A stretch of 64,000 nt of DNA from Lysobacterales bacterium (GTDB lineage: Bacteria > Pseudomonadota > Gammaproteobacteria > Xanthomonadales > SZUA-5), in assembly GCA_022844135.1 (NCBI GenBank), contig JALHMG010000010.1:62001-126000 (forward strand), written 5' to 3'. This document shows positions 43,155 to 51,884 of this stretch, one piece after another (the first letter of the stretch is position 1; each line of letters opens with the position of its first letter). The notes under the pieces were generated by a model, which was given only the letters and a program-made list of their open reading frames with translations, ran no database searches and was not told the origin of the DNA. Position numbers and translations under genes: made by a program.

Positions 43155-46100
43155 ATGTTTCGTTTGGTTGCGTTCTGCGCATCGTTGCTCGCGGTGTCGG
43201 TAAGCCACGCCGCCACCTTTACGGTGACGACAACAGCCGACAGCGCCGGAACCACCTGCGCGGCGACCTGCAGCCTGCGCCAGGCGCTCGGCGCGGCCGG
43301 GCTTGCGGTGGGGGTGGATACCATCGCCTTCAACATCCCCGGCGCCGGCCCGCATCGCATCGCGCTGGCCAGCGGGCTGCCAGCGACTAACGATGTGATC
43401 ATCGATGGCTATACCCAGCCGGGCGCGCTGGCGAACACGCACGCGCATGCAAGCAATGCGGTGCTCAAAATCATCGTCGATGGACGGACACTGACGCAGA
43501 CGATGATGGCTGTGAATACTGGTGCCGTGCGCGGCCTGTCGTTGATCGGTCCTGCGGCCCACGCGGCGCTGTCGTTGACCAACGGCGGCAGTGTCGCCGG
43601 TTGCTGGTTTGGCGTCGAACCCAATGGCGTGAGCACCGTGGCGAATGGCATCGGCCTCGTCGCCAATGGCGCCGGTACGCATACCGTGGGTGGTCCGGCG
43701 CTCGCCGATCGCAACGTTTTCGTTTTGGCCGGTCAGGCCGTGCGATTCGATTCGGCGGCCGTTGGTGCCAATTCGGTGCGCAACAACATCATCGGCCTGT
43801 TGCCCAATGGCAGCACGCCAGCCGCCGTCGGATTCGGCATCACGTCGGTCGGCAATCTCAGTTCGCAGAGTGTGATCGCCAACACCTTGAGTTGCACCGG
43901 CGCAACCGCGGTGCAGGTGTTCGGGCGCGTGTTCGAGCAGAACCGCTTTGGCACGACGACCGACGGATCCGGCGACCCAGGATGCAGCACCGGTCGAATC
44001 GCCACGACCAGCGGTGCGTCGTACTCATTCAACACCTTCGGCCATTTCGCGACCTCGCCGCTGCAAGTTGCCGCGACAGCGACCGGCATCGTATTGCGCA
44101 GCAATCGCGTCATCGGCGGTACCGCAGTGCCCTTCGATCTCAACAACAACGGCTTCTCGTTCAACGACGAGACCGACGCAGACACCGGCGCCAACAATCT
44201 GCAGAACTACCCGACGTTGACCGAGTCGCGCCACATCGACGACGACAACGTGTTGCTGGCGGGCCAGTTGCGCTCGACGCCGAACACCAGCTTCGCGCTG
44301 GAGTTCTTCGCCTCCCCCGAGATCACGCGCTCGGTTGCTAACGCATTCGCACTGGCGAATGCCGAGCGCGTATCGACCGGGACCATCCAGGTCACCACCG
44401 ACGCCAGCGGCATTGCATCGTTCGGTCCGGTGCCGGTCGAGTTCGATGGCAGTGGCGCTCTGGGCGCCGTGGTCGGCACCGCAACACGTCTGGATGGTCT
44501 GGGCATCGGGGTGGAAACCAGCGAATACGGCCAGGCGAGCGCGGTCTACGTTCAGTCCAGCGGGGATTTCGTCGTCACCAACACCAACAGCAGCGGGCCA
44601 GGATCGCTGTTCCGCGCGCTGCTGGAAGCGCAAGCGCGGCCCGACGGCGCCACTCGCGACCGCGTGGTCTTCGCCATTCCCGGCCCGGGCCCGCATACCC
44701 TCGGGTTAGGCGTGGTCTCCGAACCGATTCTCGATGGCGCCATAGAAATCGATGGCTATACGCAACCAGGCGCGCTCGCCAATAGCGCAGCCGCAGGCAG
44801 CAACGCGCAACTGAAAATCGATCTGTCGAACGTGCGGGTAGCGTTGCGCAACGCAAATTCGCTGCTCAAAGGGGTGGTCATGCGTGGGCCGAGCAATCTG
44901 CTGTTTTTGAATGGCGCCACACTGGAGGGAAGTTTCATCGGCGTCAGCGTGGATGGCACCGCGCTGGCCACGACCAATGCCGGAACCTCGCAAATTACTT
45001 GCGATGGTCCATGTCGCATCGGCGGCCCGACGCTGGCCGCGCGCAACGTCATCGGTTGTCCGCAGCAGATCAACGCGATGTCCTGTGTGTCGATCCGGCA
45101 GCTCGGCGCTACTGGCCCGGCGTTGGTCGAAGGGAACTTGATCGGCGTCTCCGCCGATGGCGTGTCGCGTTTGGTGACGCCGGTCGACAACGGCGCCTCG
45201 CAGATACCGATCGGCATCGAGGTGTCGCGGCAGTTCACAACATTGCGCGGCAACGTCGTCGGCGGTCTGGTCAACGGCATTCGCGTGATCGCGGTCGGGA
45301 ATGTGACCATCGAAAACAACCGCATTGGCGTTGGCGCCGATGGGCTCGCAGCCGTCGGCAATGCGCGTCATGGCATCGCCATCGAATCGGCCAACGCTAC
45401 AGTCGTCGGCAATCTGATCGCGCACAACAATCGCGACGGCGTGCTGGTCGCCGGCGGCACATTGACGACGCTGGTCGACAACAAGATTCACAGCAACAAT
45501 GAGTTGGCAGTCGATCTCGACATGACGTTCGCCGGTCCATTCGGCGATGGCGTTACCCCCAACGATCCGGGAGACGTCGACACCGGCAGCAACGACGGCC
45601 AGAACTTCCCGGTCCTGAGCAATGTGCGCCGCACTGCCGGCGGCGTGACTGCGGATGTCAGCCTGAATTCCTTGCCCAGTCGTCAATATCGATTGCGCTA
45701 TTGCTTCGTAGCGGTGCCCGATGCTGGCGGGCACGGCGAGTGCGATGACCCGACGCTGGTCAGCCATGTGGTCAGCACCGACGCCAGCGGAAACTTCAGC
45801 GGCACCGCGCCACTACTGCCGGCGACGACGCTTGGCCATCTCACGGCCAGCGCCGGTCGTTTGCAGGGCGCCTTCGAGGCCAGCAGCGAGTTCGCGCAGA
45901 CCGTTCCGATCGCGGATGTCACTACCACTACGGTCAACGCGAACCCAAGCCCTTCCGTTTTTGGGCAGCCCATCGCGGTGAATGTCAGCGTTGCAGGATT
46001 TATCGCCGTCCCGGTCGGCACGGTTGCGATTGCGGCCTCGAACGGTGGCAGCTGCAACGCCACGCTGAGCGCAGGCACCGGGAGTTGCCAGTTGACGCCG

Positions 46101-47084
46101 GCTGGCGCCGGAGCGATCACGCTCACTGCCGCTTATCCAGGCGCCAGCGGATTCACCAGCAGCATTGGGACCACAACGCACCTCGTGGAGCGCGCGCCGA
46201 CCACGCTCAGCATTCAAAGCGACACGCCAGATCCGTCGACTTTTGGCGATGCGATTACGGTGACTTTTGCTGTGCAGAGCACACCTGCGGCGAATGGCAC
46301 CGTCATCGTGAGCGATGGCGTTGGCGGTCAGTGCAGCGCAGCGCTAGCCGGCGGCACAGGCAATTGCGTACTCACGCCTGGCGCCGGCGGCGCGTTGACC
46401 CTCGTCGCGAACTACGCGGAAACGGAGAACTTCCTCGCCAGTAGCGATACCGAAGCGCACCAGGTCAATGCGGTGGCCAGCACGCTTGCGATCCTCAGCG
46501 ACACACCCGATCCCAGCGTCTTCGGTCAGGCGGTCAACGTCGCCGCACAGCTCTCCAGCGCTGTCGGCACGCCCGCCGGTCCTATCGTGATCAGCGATGG
46601 CGCGGGTGCGTCTTGCGAGATCGCAGGCGCAAGCGGCAACTGCAACTTGATTCCTGCCAACGCCGGGAACATCACGCTGCGCGCCGATTTCCTCGGCAAT
46701 GGCACCCACCTCCAGAGCACGGCCAGCACGACTCACGCGGTCGATCGCGCCACGACCACGCTGACACCCGGGACGCCCACGGCGAGCGATGGAAACTTGC
46801 CGCGTCAGTTCGCGCCCATGCGTTTTCCGATCGCTATCGGTGTGGGCGCGCCCGGCTCCGGCGCACCGTCGGGCAGCATCACTGTGATTGGCACGCCGGG
46901 TGTCGAAGTGTGCGCACTCACCCTGCCGGCGCCCAGTTGCGATCTGGTCGTGCAAACGCCTGGCCCGCGCTCGTTTACCGTGCAATACCCGGGCGATGCA
47001 CGCTTCCTGCCGAGCAGCACCGAAATCACCGTCGACGTGCGAGCCGACGCCTTGTTCCGCTCGGGGTTTGAGGAGACCGATTAG
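43155..47084 (+). CDS. Large secreted beta-helix/CSLREA protein with Ig-like repeats and GFE tail
   Basis: A 1309-residue secreted protein. A signal peptide (MFRLVAFCASLLAVSVSHA) is followed by a CSLREA-type start (CAATCSLRQALGAAG). Two related right-handed beta-helix-like blocks follow: IDGYTQPGALANTHAHAS near residue 90 and IDGYTQPGALANSAAAGSN near 535 mark an internal duplication. From about 920 there are three or four Ig-like repeats of about 90 residues (SDTPDPSTFGDAITVTF, SDTPDPSVFGQAVNVAA), each with the Cys pair of GGQCSAAL and GNCVLTP type. It ends in DALFRSGFEETD, resembling the tail at 288. It is likely a cell-surface or released adhesin-like protein (inference). The ligand is unknown. 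Confidence 0.85.
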   Translation: MFRLVAFCASLLAVSVSHAATFTVTTTADSAGTTCAATCSLRQALGAAGLAVGVDTIAFNIPGAGPHRIALASGLPATNDVIIDGYTQPGALANTHAHASNAVLKIIVDGRTLTQTMMAVNTGAVRGLSLIGPAAHAALSLTNGGSVAGCWFGVEPNGVSTVANGIGLVANGAGTHTVGGPALADRNVFVLAGQAVRFDSAAVGANSVRNNIIGLLPNGSTPAAVGFGITSVGNLSSQSVIANTLSCTGATAVQVFGRVFEQNRFGTTTDGSGDPGCSTGRIATTSGASYSFNTFGHFATSPLQVAATATGIVLRSNRVIGGTAVPFDLNNNGFSFNDETDADTGANNLQNYPTLTESRHIDDDNVLLAGQLRSTPNTSFALEFFASPEITRSVANAFALANAERVSTGTIQVTTDASGIASFGPVPVEFDGSGALGAVVGTATRLDGLGIGVETSEYGQASAVYVQSSGDFVVTNTNSSGPGSLFRALLEAQARPDGATRDRVVFAIPGPGPHTLGLGVVSEPILDGAIEIDGYTQPGALANSAAAGSNAQLKIDLSNVRVALRNANSLLKGVVMRGPSNLLFLNGATLEGSFIGVSVDGTALATTNAGTSQITCDGPCRIGGPTLAARNVIGCPQQINAMSCVSIRQLGATGPALVEGNLIGVSADGVSRLVTPVDNGASQIPIGIEVSRQFTTLRGNVVGGLVNGIRVIAVGNVTIENNRIGVGADGLAAVGNARHGIAIESANATVVGNLIAHNNRDGVLVAGGTLTTLVDNKIHSNNELAVDLDMTFAGPFGDGVTPNDPGDVDTGSNDGQNFPVLSNVRRTAGGVTADVSLNSLPSRQYRLRYCFVAVPDAGGHGECDDPTLVSHVVSTDASGNFSGTAPLLPATTLGHLTASAGRLQGAFEASSEFAQTVPIADVTTTTVNANPSPSVFGQPIAVNVSVAGFIAVPVGTVAIAASNGGSCNATLSAGTGSCQLTPAGAGAITLTAAYPGASGFTSSIGTTTHLVERAPTTLSIQSDTPDPSTFGDAITVTFAVQSTPAANGTVIVSDGVGGQCSAALAGGTGNCVLTPGAGGALTLVANYAETENFLASSDTEAHQVNAVASTLAILSDTPDPSVFGQAVNVAAQLSSAVGTPAGPIVISDGAGASCEIAGASGNCNLIPANAGNITLRADFLGNGTHLQSTASTTHAVDRATTTLTPGTPTASDGNLPRQFAPMRFPIAIGVGAPGSGAPSGSITVIGTPGVEVCALTLPAPSCDLVVQTPGPRSFTVQYPGDARFLPSSTEITVDVRADALFRSGFEETD

Positions 47085-47322
47085 CTACGCACGGCCGTCG
47101 ATGGCTTCTGCAAGTTGGTCCAGCCAGCTGCGATTGCCGCCGCGAGCGGCTGGGTCCTGGGCCATGCTGGCTCGTCGGTCCGCCGCTCGACGCGATGCGC
47201 GAACAATTGTGCCGCTTCGATCGCCGTAGCCTGGCGTTCCTGAGAGACTGTGCGGACGGTGCCGGTCGTTCGAGACGTTGATCCCGATCAGCACGCGCCT
47301 CTCTCGAATCTGGAGCCACTCC

Positions 47323-48297
47323 ATGCGCTACATGCTGCTGTCCGCCATTCTGTTTTGCAGTTGTGCGAGCGCCGATCAGCCGATCGCGCTTGCAATCCAC
47401 GGTGGCGCGGGAACGATTCTGCGGAGCGAGATAGGCGATTCGCGCGAGGCAGCGATACGCGCCGATTTGAACGCCGCGCTCGACGCCGGTTACAAGGTCC
47501 TGGAGGACGGCGGCGAGGCACTCGATGCGGCAACGGCGGTGGTCGTGCGCCTGGAGGACTCGCCGTACTTCAACGCCGGCAAGGGCGCGGTGTTCACCGC
47601 CGATGGCCGCAACGAGCTGGACGCCTCGATCATGGATGGCGCGACGCGGCGCGCCGGCGCAGTGGCTGGGCTGACGCGCATCAAAAATCCGATTCTGCTG
47701 GCGCGCGCGGTGATGGAGCGCTCGCCGCACGTGATGATGATCGGCGCTGGCGCCGAGGCTTTTGCGCAGGAAATGAAGCTCGAGTTTGTAGCTCCGGCGT
47801 ACTTTAAAACCGAGCACCGCTGGCAGGAGTATCTGAACGCGAAGGCCAAGGCCGCGCAGCCGCGAGCGGCCTTGCCGATCTCCAATTACTACGGCACCGT
47901 GGGCGCGGTAGCGCTCGATGGGAAAGGGCATCTGGCGGCCGCAACTTCCACCGGCGGCATGGTGATGAAGCGCTATGGCCGCGTCGGCGATGCGCCGATC
48001 ATTGGCGCCGGTACGTTTGCCGACGAACGTTGCGCCGTGTCGGCCACCGGTTGGGGCGAGTTTTTCATCCGCATGAACGTCGCTGCTGACATCTGCGCGA
48101 GGGTGGCTTATGGCAACAGCAGCGTCGCCGACGCCGCAGACGAGGTGGTGTTGAACCGCATTCCCGCGCTCGGCGGCAACGGCGGCGTGATCACACTCGA
48201 CGCCAAGGGCCGGGTGAGCATGCCCTTCAACACCGCCGGCATGTACCGTGCAGCCATCGATGGCGAGGGCAAACGTGTAGTGGCGATTTATCGCTAG
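47323..48297 (+). CDS. Isoaspartyl peptidase/L-asparaginase (plant-type, Ntn hydrolase), exported
   Basis: A 324-residue precursor. The start at 47323 gives a short signal peptide (MRYMLLSAILFCSCASA), possibly with a lipobox-like Cys. The enzyme opens with IALAIHGGAGTI. It is self-cleaved before the nucleophilic Thr of SNYYGTVGAVALD (about residue 192), producing alpha and beta chains. The binding loop GDAPIIGAGTFAD and the late GGNGGVITLD are conserved. It removes isoaspartyl linkages from peptides and hydrolyses L-asparagine. The gene is alone, with direct repeats and an efflux operon downstream. Confidence 0.9.
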   Translation: MRYMLLSAILFCSCASADQPIALAIHGGAGTILRSEIGDSREAAIRADLNAALDAGYKVLEDGGEALDAATAVVVRLEDSPYFNAGKGAVFTADGRNELDASIMDGATRRAGAVAGLTRIKNPILLARAVMERSPHVMMIGAGAEAFAQEMKLEFVAPAYFKTEHRWQEYLNAKAKAAQPRAALPISNYYGTVGAVALDGKGHLAAATSTGGMVMKRYGRVGDAPIIGAGTFADERCAVSATGWGEFFIRMNVAADICARVAYGNSSVADAADEVVLNRIPALGGNGGVITLDAKGRVSMPFNTAGMYRAAIDGEGKRVVAIYR

Positions 48298-48321
48298 CCG
48301 GCGAAAGCCAGACGGCAGTTT

Positions 48322-48364
48322 AGAAGCCGCAGATGGGACACGACCAGAAGCCGCAGATGGGACA
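48322..48364 (+). repeat. Two direct copies of a 19-bp sequence
   Basis: AGAAGCCGCAGATGGGACA occurs at 48322-48340 and again, identical, at 48346-48364 (24-base period). It lies just after the asparaginase stop and before the tetR promoter region. No further copies follow, so it is not an array. Its origin is unclear. Confidence 0.75.
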
Positions 48365-48420
48365 GGCAGGGTGCGCACGCTCAACAGCGCCGCATGGACC
48401 GTTCCCCATCCACGAGATCG

Positions 48421-48435
48421 TTGACACAGCGTCAA
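48421..48435. promoter_or_regulatory. Inverted repeat TTGAC-N5-GTCAA upstream of tetR, probable operator
   Basis: TTGACACAGCGTCAA is a perfect inverted repeat centred 30 bases upstream of the tetR ATG. TTGACA within it also fits a -35 box. TetR proteins usually bind such palindromes and repress their own gene and the linked efflux genes. The half-site TTGAC recurs three times before the tolC-like gene (49108-49134), which supports the assignment. Regulation is inferred. Confidence 0.5.
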
Positions 48436-48457
48436 TCACTAACGTATCGTCACTAAC

Positions 48458-49111
48458 ATGAGCTACCTTGCCGAACGACGACTGGAAGAAAAAGAAGCAC
48501 GCCGCGCGCAGATCGTGGATGCAGCGGAGGCGGCGTACGCCGACACCGGGTGGGACGCGCTGACCATCGACCAGGTGGCGCGGCGCGCGCGACTATCGCG
48601 CGGCCTCGTGTATGTCTATTTCAAAGACAAGTTCGATTTGCATTGCGCCATTTGCGAGCGCGCGTTGATCTTGCTCGGCGAGCGCTTCGAGGCGGCGCAG
48701 GCGCGGCATAAGATCGGGCGCAACAAGGTTGAGGCGCTAGGCCGATCGTACGTCGCGTTCTCTCAGGAAGTTCCCCACTATTTCTCAGCGCTGGCGCGCT
48801 TCGAAGCGCATTCGCTGAAGGAAATCGAAGATGGCAGCACGGAGGCCGGTTGCATGCTCGCGGGCGATAAAGTGCACGCGATTATGGTGCGCTGCATCGA
48901 GGCCGGCGTGGCCGACGGTTCCATTCGCGGCGATCTTGGCAACCCTTACCTGACCGCGGTGACGCTATGGGGCTTCATGCACGGGATCATCCAGATCGCA
49001 GCCACGAAAGCGAACATGCTCGCCGCCGATGGCATCAGTTCGCAGCAACTGATCGATCACGCGCTGCGTTTGGCTGGTTTGGGAATGTCGCCAGGTGCGA
49101 AAGTCGATTGA
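48458..49111 (+). CDS. TetR family transcriptional regulator
   Basis: A 217-residue regulator. The N-terminal helix-turn-helix is clear (residues about 20-65, AQIVDAAEAAYADTGWDALT, then LSRGLVYVYFKDKFDLHC). The C-terminal part (about 75-210) is the all-helical ligand-binding and dimerisation domain. It is encoded at the head of the tolC-MFP-RND cluster and is the likely repressor of the pump. TTGAC-type repeats flank its gene on both sides. The inducer is unknown. Confidence 0.9.
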   Translation: MSYLAERRLEEKEARRAQIVDAAEAAYADTGWDALTIDQVARRARLSRGLVYVYFKDKFDLHCAICERALILLGERFEAAQARHKIGRNKVEALGRSYVAFSQEVPHYFSALARFEAHSLKEIEDGSTEAGCMLAGDKVHAIMVRCIEAGVADGSIRGDLGNPYLTAVTLWGFMHGIIQIAATKANMLAADGISSQQLIDHALRLAGLGMSPGAKVD

Positions 49112-49134
49112 CTTTTTTTTGACTATCTTTTGAC
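49108..49134 (+). promoter_or_regulatory. Three TTGAC direct repeats with 11-bp spacing before the efflux operon
   Basis: TTGAC occurs at 49108, 49119 and 49130, exactly one helical turn apart, over the tetR stop codon and the start of the gap to the tolC-like gene. The same half-site forms the palindrome at 48421-48435. This suggests a cooperative operator or overlapping promoter elements (inference). Confidence 0.45.
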
Positions 49135-49166
49135 ACGTGTATAACCGTTCTACGGCCAACAAAACC

Positions 49167-50588
49167 ATGACACTTCGCCGAACACTGATTGCTATCGCCT
49201 TGTTGGTCGGTTCTGCCGCTGGCGCTGCCGACTATCCAGGGACCATTGCCTCCTTACAGGCGCAGGCGCGCGACAGCAATCTGGCGCTGCGTGGCGAGGC
49301 GTTGAATGTGCGCTCCGCGAGTGCCGCACTCGATCAAGCCAAGGCGGCTTATCGACCAACGATTTCGCTGAGCGCGCGCTACTCGCGTGCAGACGGCGGA
49401 CGGGTGCAATCGCTACCCGTGGGCGATTTGGTCAATCCCGCCTATCGCACGCTCAATGAGTTGCTGCGCGCACAAGGATTGCCGAGTCGCTTCAACGATA
49501 TCGCCAACCAGGAAATCCAGTTCCTGCGCGAACGCGAACAAGACACCAAGCTCAGTTTGTCGCAACCGATCTACGCGCCGGCGATTGCCGCGAGCATCCG
49601 CGCCGCCAGCGCTGGCCTGGATGCCGCCGACGCAGGACGCGATGCCTTCGCCAGGCGCCTGGACCGCGATATCGAGGTGGCGTACCTGAACTATTTGAGC
49701 GCACATGAGGCGGTGAGCATTGTCGAAGCCAGTGCCGCATTGCTCGCCGAGAACCAGCGCGTTAACCAAGTCCTGTTCGACAACGGCAAGGTCACGCTCG
49801 ATCAAGTGCTGCGCGCCAAGGCCGAGGTGCTGGCGGTGGAGCAGCAGCAGCTGGAGGCCATGAATCAGCGCGAACTGGCGCAGAGCTATTTGAATTTTTT
49901 GCTCAACAAACCGCTCGACAGCGAGATTGCCCGCGTCGACGTGCCCGAACCCAAGGCCTTGGCGGATCGCACGCTAGGAAAACTCGCAAGCGATCTCGAC
50001 GCTGCGAATAACGCTCGCTTCGAGGCCCAAGGACGAAGCGCCCGCGACGAGCTGCGTCAGCTCGATGCCGCGACACGCGCCACACAGGCGCAAGTCGATA
50101 TCGAACGCGCCAGTTTCTTGCCGACGGTGGGCTTGGCCGTGGATGCCGGTATCCAAGGGGAGGACTATGGCTTCGGCAGTGGCCAGAACTATGCGATCGC
50201 CTCGCTGGTGCTGAACTGGACGGTGTTCGATTTCGGCGCCCGCAAGGCCGCCGTTTCCGCCGCGGTCGCGCGATCGGAAGCGGCCGAGATCCAGCGTCAA
50301 GACATCGCCAATCAAGTCGCGCTGGATGTGCGCCAGGCGGCCGATCGGCTGCGCACCGCACTGCGCTCGCTGGATACCGCGGCAGCGCGTCGCGCGGCTG
50401 CCCAAGAAGGCTTTCGCATTGCCAGCAAGAAGCGCGATGCCGGTTCGATTGCGCAAGTCGAGTTCATCGACGCACGCACGGCGCTGACAAACGCAGAACT
50501 CAACGACAACCTGACCCGTTTTTCCGCGCTGGTGCGCCTCGCCGAGCTTTCGGCCGCGCTCGCGCTCCGCCAAGGAGAGCCGCAATGA
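49167..50588 (+). CDS. TolC family outer-membrane efflux protein
   Basis: A 473-residue outer-membrane factor. The start at 49167 gives a signal peptide (MTLRRTLIAIALLVGSAAGA); the frame is open ten more codons to 49137. It has the two TolC-like repeats of long periplasmic helices (SASAALDQAKAAYRPTISLS early; RQAADRLRTALRSLDTAAAR late). It forms the trimeric outer-membrane duct of the tripartite pump. It overlaps the adaptor gene by four bases (ATGA). Confidence 0.88.
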   Translation: MTLRRTLIAIALLVGSAAGAADYPGTIASLQAQARDSNLALRGEALNVRSASAALDQAKAAYRPTISLSARYSRADGGRVQSLPVGDLVNPAYRTLNELLRAQGLPSRFNDIANQEIQFLREREQDTKLSLSQPIYAPAIAASIRAASAGLDAADAGRDAFARRLDRDIEVAYLNYLSAHEAVSIVEASAALLAENQRVNQVLFDNGKVTLDQVLRAKAEVLAVEQQQLEAMNQRELAQSYLNFLLNKPLDSEIARVDVPEPKALADRTLGKLASDLDAANNARFEAQGRSARDELRQLDAATRATQAQVDIERASFLPTVGLAVDAGIQGEDYGFGSGQNYAIASLVLNWTVFDFGARKAAVSAAVARSEAAEIQRQDIANQVALDVRQAADRLRTALRSLDTAAARRAAAQEGFRIASKKRDAGSIAQVEFIDARTALTNAELNDNLTRFSALVRLAELSAALALRQGEPQ

Positions 50589-51616
50589 CCCGCATCCTCA
50601 CCCTGCTCGTCGCCGCAGTGCTCGCTGCGTGCAGCAACGGCAACGCCGTGCAAACCGAATCTGAGCGGACCTACTCGGTGCGTGTCGCGAGCGCCGTCGC
50701 CGGTCCCGCAGCACCGACCATTCGCGCCACCGGCGTGCTCAAGCACAAAGATGAGATGCGCCTGGCATTCAAGATTGGCGGCGTGATCGCCAAGATCCAT
50801 GTCGACGAAGGTCAGCCGGTGAAGCAAGGCCAGGTGCTCGCCGAACTGGAGCTGGCCGAGATCGGCAGCCAGGTCGAGCAGACGCGGCAGATGCTGAGCA
50901 AGGCCGAGCGCGATCTGGAACGTGGCGAACGTTTGTACCAAGAGCAGGTGATCCCGCTCGAAGCGCTGCAAGACCTGCGCACCCAGCGCGAGATGGCAGC
51001 GCAGAGCCTCAAAGCGACACGCTTCAACAAGGACACGGCCGTCATCACCGCATCGAGCGACGGCGTGGTCTTGCGCAAGTTGGCCGAGAGCAACGAAACC
51101 GTTGCGCCGGGCGCGCCGGTGCTGGTGGTCGGCAGCAGCGCCAATGGTTTCGTGTTGAACGCCAGCTTGTCCGATCGCGACGTGGTGCAGGTGGCATTCG
51201 GCGACACCGCCAAGTTGTCGTTCGACGCGCTGCCGGGCGAAACCATCGATGCCAAAGTCACCCGTTTGCCGGCGGCGGCCGATCCGAAGAGCGGATTGTT
51301 CGACGTCGAACTGTCGATCGCGGGCGATGAGCAACGCCTGCGCAGCGGTCTTGTTGGCCGCGTTGCGCTGACACCCGCCAGCGCCAGCGCTGGCAGCCGC
51401 GTGCGGGTGCCGATCGCAGCGGTACTCGAAGGCGATCGCCATCGCGCCAGCGTGTTTGTGCTTGATGGCGACGTAGTCAAACGCACGCCGATCGAGGTGG
51501 CGTTTATCGATGGCGACGAGGTTGCTTTGAACAGCGGGATTGTCGAAGGCGCGCGCGTGGTCACCGATGGCGCCGCGTACGTTGAGGACGGGAAACGCGT
51601 GCGGATTTTGGAGTAG
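50585..51616 (+). CDS. RND efflux periplasmic adaptor (membrane fusion lipoprotein)
   Basis: A 343-residue adaptor. MTRILTLLVAAVLAAC gives a lipobox, so it should be anchored in the inner membrane by lipid. The lipoyl half-motifs flank a helical hairpin (GGVIAKIHVDEGQPVKQGQV and TASSDGVVLRKLAESNETV around KAERDLERGERLYQEQ), followed by beta-barrel and membrane-proximal domains. It links the RND pump to the TolC-like duct. A repeat element of about 150 bp separates it from the RND gene. Confidence 0.9.
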   Translation: MTRILTLLVAAVLAACSNGNAVQTESERTYSVRVASAVAGPAAPTIRATGVLKHKDEMRLAFKIGGVIAKIHVDEGQPVKQGQVLAELELAEIGSQVEQTRQMLSKAERDLERGERLYQEQVIPLEALQDLRTQREMAAQSLKATRFNKDTAVITASSDGVVLRKLAESNETVAPGAPVLVVGSSANGFVLNASLSDRDVVQVAFGDTAKLSFDALPGETIDAKVTRLPAAADPKSGLFDVELSIAGDEQRLRSGLVGRVALTPASASAGSRVRVPIAAVLEGDRHRASVFVLDGDVVKRTPIEVAFIDGDEVALNSGIVEGARVVTDGAAYVEDGKRVRILE

Positions 51617-51658
51617 CGGTTGTCGCTGATGGGACGCCCATGAATAGCGCTGTCAAAA

Positions 51659-51807
51659 GCGAGGGCACGAGGGCACGAGGGCACGAGGGCACGTGCACAT
51701 CGAAGCCGCGCGCATCAACTCGCGAGGGCGCGCACCGATACATCCGAATCAGAAGCAAAGTTTCGGAGCGCACGTGCCCTCGTGCCCTCGTGCCCTCGTG
51801 CCCTCGC
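51659..51807. repeat. Inverted tandem-microrepeat element, GAGGGCAC family, second full copy
   Basis: The left arm (51659-51698) has four GAGGGCAC units followed by GTGCAC. The right arm (51768-51807) has the inverse, four GTGCCCTC units. The core is about 70 bp and differs from that of the copy at 14425-14574, while the arms are nearly the same. It interrupts the otherwise tightly packed efflux operon, in a 268-bp gap between the adaptor and RND genes. Confidence 0.8.
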
Positions 51808-51884
51808 ACTTGCAGCCGGCGCTCTGTCGGCAACCAGGTGCCCAACTCTTTCGCCACCATCGACTTGTCTTGCGGATACGCCCA

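Noticed and set aside
51693-51884. N-terminal extension of the RND pump through the repeat
   Set aside because: The extra 64 codons are encoded by the repeat arm and give a Pro/Arg-rich leader that RND pumps never have; the ATG at 51885 starts at the conserved first helix.
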